DNA from: Acidilobaceae archaeon
GTDB taxonomy: Archaea > Thermoproteota > Thermoprotei_A > Sulfolobales > Acidilobaceae
DNA length: 7,987 bases
NCBI GenBank assembly: GCA_027013765.1
Contig: JALWGG010000229.1
Coordinates: 1-7,987, forward strand
Reading direction: 5' to 3'
Below the pieces are notes generated by a model that was not told where the DNA came from, searched no databases, and was given only the letters and a program-made list of their open reading frames with translations. The translations under genes and the position numbers were made by a program. Every line of letters starts with the position of its first letter. Position 1 is the first letter of the stretch. This document shows positions 5,616 to 7,987 of the stretch, piece after piece.

Positions 5616-6755
5616 TTACTTATTTAGTCTCCTCTCTACTGGGAGGATCGATAATGCGGATAACCCGGCGATTATTGACCCTATGACTGAAGCCTTTACC
5701 CATGCCTGCGGGCTGTATGCATCCATGAGGGGGCCGGCGAATAATGTGCCGAGCACCCATCCCAGGTTGAATGCGAATGTGAATAGGCTCGATGCAGTGT
5801 ACCTTATCTCCCTGGGGCTCCGCGATATTATGTATATATTCCCTGCTACCGATGCTAGCCCGAACCCCGTGCCTAGCAGGGCCTGGGCCGCGTATATCAT
5901 CATGGGTCCTGAGGCGTTTAGGTACATCAAGAAGACGATCCCAGTCAATGCTAGTCCTAGGGCGTATGCATGAACCTCCCTGCCCCTAACTCTCTCATGC
6001 ACGGTTAGGGCTGTAACCGTCTGCATGACGGGGTTTATCGAGAGGGCTATACCCGTCTCGCCGATGCCCAGCCCGAGGAGCTTCTTGAATATTATTGTTA
6101 GGACTGAGAATACCCCGGAGGCGAAGAAGTTCCTAGCAGCCATCACTGCAACCACTATCAGGACTGGGAGCGGGATTAGTTTGAGGTACTTGAGGACCTC
6201 AACACCCCCGCCCCTGTATTCGAAGTTCCAGGCATAGGATAGGAGTGCCGAGGCAATGCTTAGTATGGATGCGCTGTAGAATAAGCCAGTATACCCGAGC
6301 ATATCGATGAGGATCCCTCCCAGGAGGGATCCGGACGCCATTCCAAGGCCCTGGAGGACAACTGATATCCCTACACCCCTACGCACGCCATGCATTATAG
6401 AGAGGCTTCCAATGGTAAGTGGTATGCTGGCTGCAAGGCTTATGCCCTGTAGCGCCCTCAACGCGATCAGCCCAGTCACGCTTGTAGTGTGGGGCATTAG
6501 CATTGTTGCCACCCCATTACCTAGCATGCTTAATGCAAGGACCCGGGAGGGGTTGCCCAATGCATCAACTATGATGCTGGATAGGACTGTGCTGGGTGTT
6601 ATCAGTGCGAAGTAGACTGTTGCAAGGAGCGTTATATGGGTGTAGCTGAAGCCTAGGCCCTCAGCGTATAGGGGGAGCCAGAAGCCCACGCTGCCTACGG
6701 TGTAGAAGTAGGTGTATGCTGGTAGCCCCGCCTTTATGGTTTCCGGGATCCTCAA
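5616..6755 (-). CDS. Major facilitator superfamily transporter (short)
   Basis: 379 aa, almost entirely hydrophobic, with about 11-12 membrane helices separated by short loops in two halves; the charged FEYRGGGVEVLKYLK segment (~residues 178-192) is the central cytoplasmic loop. The layout is MFS (TVGSVGFWLPLYAEGLGFS in helix 1; RALQGISLAASIPLTIGSLS around helix 4; GMASGSLLGGILIDMLGYTGLF around helix 5). The usual loop 2-3 motif GxxxDRxGRR is degenerate here (VDALGNPSRVL). Substrate cannot be told; drug/metabolite efflux or sugar transport are both possible. The start is TTG, with GGGGA 5 bases upstream. The gene lies 17 bases behind the eL15 gene, so the two are probably co-transcribed. Confidence 0.85.
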   Translation of the reverse strand: MRIPETIKAGLPAYTYFYTVGSVGFWLPLYAEGLGFSYTHITLLATVYFALITPSTVLSSIIVDALGNPSRVLALSMLGNGVATMLMPHTTSVTGLIALRALQGISLAASIPLTIGSLSIMHGVRRGVGISVVLQGLGMASGSLLGGILIDMLGYTGLFYSASILSIASALLSYAWNFEYRGGGVEVLKYLKLIPLPVLIVVAVMAARNFFASGVFSVLTIIFKKLLGLGIGETGIALSINPVMQTVTALTVHERVRGREVHAYALGLALTGIVFLMYLNASGPMMIYAAQALLGTGFGLASVAGNIYIISRSPREIRYTASSLFTFAFNLGWVLGTLFAGPLMDAYSPQAWVKASVIGSIIAGLSALSILPVERRLNK

Positions 6756-6772
6756 CCACGTCCCCGTTGAGT

Positions 6773-7438
6773 CTAGGGCTTCTCCTTGACCCTGATGTCA
6801 TCCGGCTCTATTAGTCTGGCCCTTCCACTGGCCTCATGCCTCTTCTTGAGCCTCCTCTCCCTGGCCTTCTTCTTCCACTTATACTTGTGGGTCCCCTTCA
6901 GCCCGCGGCTCTTCCTGAGCCCCCTCATCTTCTTCCCAGCGCTTGTGAGGCCCCTGAAGGGTCTTCCCTTATGCTTCCCGCTTGTGACCCAGTTCAGCTC
7001 CGGATCAGCCTTTATCTGTGGGTGGTGGGGGTCTACAAGTATGACCTCGAACCACTTGTACTTTCCATCCTCCCCGACGTAGTAGCTGTTCAGTACTATT
7101 AGGTTTGGATACTTCCTCTGGGCCCTCTCCTCCGCTATGAGTCTTAGACTCTTGGCGGGGGCGAACCCGTAGACGCCCATCCTCTTGGGCCTCCTACCCT
7201 TATTGGGCCTGGGCTTCCTCCTGCCACCCTTCCTTACCCTAACCCTGACTACTATGATTCCCTGCTTGGCCTTGTATCCTAGAGCCCGTGCCCTGTCCAG
7301 CCTTGTAGGCTTCTCGATCCTAACAATTGCTGGCTGCCTCCTCCACTTCATCAACCGCTCCTTCATAAGTAGCCCGTGCTCCCCGTCATAAGGCCTCTTC
7401 CACGCCTCTGCTATGTAGTGGTACATTGACTGTGCCAT
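6773..7438 (-). CDS. rpl15e: 50S ribosomal protein L15e (eL15)
   Basis: 221 aa, very basic, matching eL15 along its length: MYHYIAEAWKRP, ERLMKWRRQPAIVRIEKPTRLDRARALGYKAKQG, the Lys/Arg run KGGRRKPRPNKGRRPKRMGV, ERAQRKYPNLIVLNSYYVGEDGKYKWFEVILVDPHHP, and GRPFRGLTSAGKKMRGL. It is a structural protein of the large subunit. Archaeal eL15 is usually near 190-195 residues; the surplus here is a basic C-terminal tail (from KGTHKYKWKKKARERRLKKRH) ending in an acidic/mixed tip. The ATG has GAGGGTG 9 bases upstream, and TTTATTA on the minus strand (7495-7489) gives a TATA box at the right distance. Probable first gene of a two-gene unit with the MFS transporter. Confidence 0.98.
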   Translation of the reverse strand: MAQSMYHYIAEAWKRPYDGEHGLLMKERLMKWRRQPAIVRIEKPTRLDRARALGYKAKQGIIVVRVRVRKGGRRKPRPNKGRRPKRMGVYGFAPAKSLRLIAEERAQRKYPNLIVLNSYYVGEDGKYKWFEVILVDPHHPQIKADPELNWVTSGKHKGRPFRGLTSAGKKMRGLRKSRGLKGTHKYKWKKKARERRLKKRHEASGRARLIEPDDIRVKEKP

Positions 7439-7529
7439 CCCTCACGGCACCCTCAAGACTCCAGCACTACCAGGCTTATTGTTGAGGCTAATAAACGTGT
7501 CACCCACCAGCAACCTATCGGTGTAGGTA
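7439..7529. promoter_or_regulatory. Divergent promoter region between eL15 and YchF-like GTPase
   Basis: On the minus strand, TTTATTA (7495-7489) serves eL15, with a predicted start near 7466. On the plus strand, CTTATT (7475-7480) could serve the GTPase, with a start near 7504, followed by GGTG (7520-7523), 6 bases before the TTG at 7530. The two TATA-like sites lie within 21 bases, so the promoters partly overlap. Confidence 0.5.
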
Positions 7530-7987
7530 TTGGTTGAGGCCTCGAATGTACTCATCGGGGTCGTGGGGAAGACTAATGTGGGGAAGTCGACCTTCTTCGC
7601 CGCTGCAACCGATGTGCCGGTCGAGATAGGTAATAGGCCCTTCGTCACGATAGAGCCGAACATGGGCGTTGGTTATGCAAGGTCACAGTGCGCCCACAAG
7701 GTCCTCGGCCTGCCCAGGTGTGATGCCAGGAATAGTATATGCATTGACGGGTGGAGGATGATACCGGTGAAGATGATGGACGTAGCCGGGCTTGTGCCCG
7801 GGGCCCATAAGGGTAGGGGGCTGGGGAACCAGTTCCTAGACAATCTTAGGAGGGCAGACGTGCTGCTGCTAGTGGTTGATGCAAGCGGGTCCACGGACCC
7901 CGAGGGGGTCCCAGTGAAGCCCGGCACATATGACCCTGTGGAGGAGGTTGAGGCCATGATCAGGGAGGTTGATGAGTGGATGTATGG
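7530..7987 (+). CDS. YchF/OLA1-family GTP-binding protein (3' partial)
   Basis: The frame runs open off the right edge; 152 complete codons are visible. It follows the archaeal YchF/Obg-like pattern: LIGVVGKTNVGKSTFF is the P-loop (G1, GKTNVGKS, with Thr where Pro is common), FVTIEPNMGVGYAR is the switch I/G2 segment, and DVAGLVPGAHKGRGLGNQFLDNLRRADVLLLVVDASGSTDPEG contains G3 (DxAG) and the family-typical GLGNQFLD and VDASGSTD. A CxxxxxxxxCxxxxxxC arrangement (SQCAHKVLGLPRCDARNSIC) before IDGWRMIP is usual for the archaeal branch. G4 (NKxD) and the C-terminal TGS domain lie outside the window. The TTG start is chosen because an in-frame TAG (7524-7526) lies just before it and GGTG is 6 bases upstream. 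It binds GTP or ATP and is thought to act in ribosome-linked processes. Confidence 0.93.
   Translation, partial: MVEASNVLIGVVGKTNVGKSTFFAAATDVPVEIGNRPFVTIEPNMGVGYARSQCAHKVLGLPRCDARNSICIDGWRMIPVKMMDVAGLVPGAHKGRGLGNQFLDNLRRADVLLLVVDASGSTDPEGVPVKPGTYDPVEEVEAMIREVDEWMY

Noticed and set aside
7481..7540. Direct repeat GTTGAGGC at 7481-7488 and 7533-7540
   Set aside because: Eight bases only; expected by chance, and the second copy lies inside coding sequence.
7442..7957. Two minus-strand open frames opposite the right end
   Set aside because: They lie antisense to the YchF-like GTPase, whose G1, G2 and G3 motifs are clear on the plus strand.
1..7987. CRISPR array, insertion sequence or full defence system
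   Set aside because: No regularly spaced repeats, transposase, terminal inverted repeats or cas-like proteins are visible.

Overview
The window looks like chromosomal DNA from a hyperthermophilic crenarchaeon (Thermoproteota, most like Desulfurococcales). The evidence is ribosomal protein eL15, an archaeal-type YchF/OLA1 GTPase, a tRNA-Lys with encoded CCA and a bulge-helix-bulge intron, TATA-box promoters, GGTG-type Shine-Dalgarno sites, TTG/GTG starts, and heavy use of AGG and ATA codons. The genus cannot be fixed by eye.

Left part (1-1905, + strand): the 3' part of a radical SAM protein of the COG2100 type, then tRNA-Lys(CTT) with a 32-nt intron at the unusual position 45/46, then a COG1407-type calcineurin-like phosphoesterase.

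Middle (1922-4677), a small accessory-looking patch: a 101-aa protein that resembles a shrunken, probably inactive serine-recombinase catalytic fold (+); a small winged-helix-like protein (-) that converges on it with a 4-nt stop overlap; a promoter region with a 9-bp inverted repeat beside a TATA box; and a long SAMHD1/COG1078-type HD phosphohydrolase (+) with a complete dNTPase-like active site.

Right part (4670-7438, - strand): reading leftward, ribosomal protein eL15, a short MFS transporter 17 nt behind it, and a membrane-anchored Clp-fold SDH-type serine protease. The protease gene has its own TATA box and a perfect 7-bp palindrome that overlaps its predicted transcription start and its Shine-Dalgarno. 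The protease and HD genes converge with an 8-nt overlap. A divergent promoter region (7439-7529) separates eL15 from the truncated YchF-like GTPase gene that runs off the right edge on the + strand.

No insertion sequence, CRISPR array or complete defence island is visible. The most notable items are the 45/46 tRNA intron, the recombinase-like remnant, the SAMHD1-like protein and the protease-gene palindrome. Most of the rest is ordinary archaeal housekeeping.
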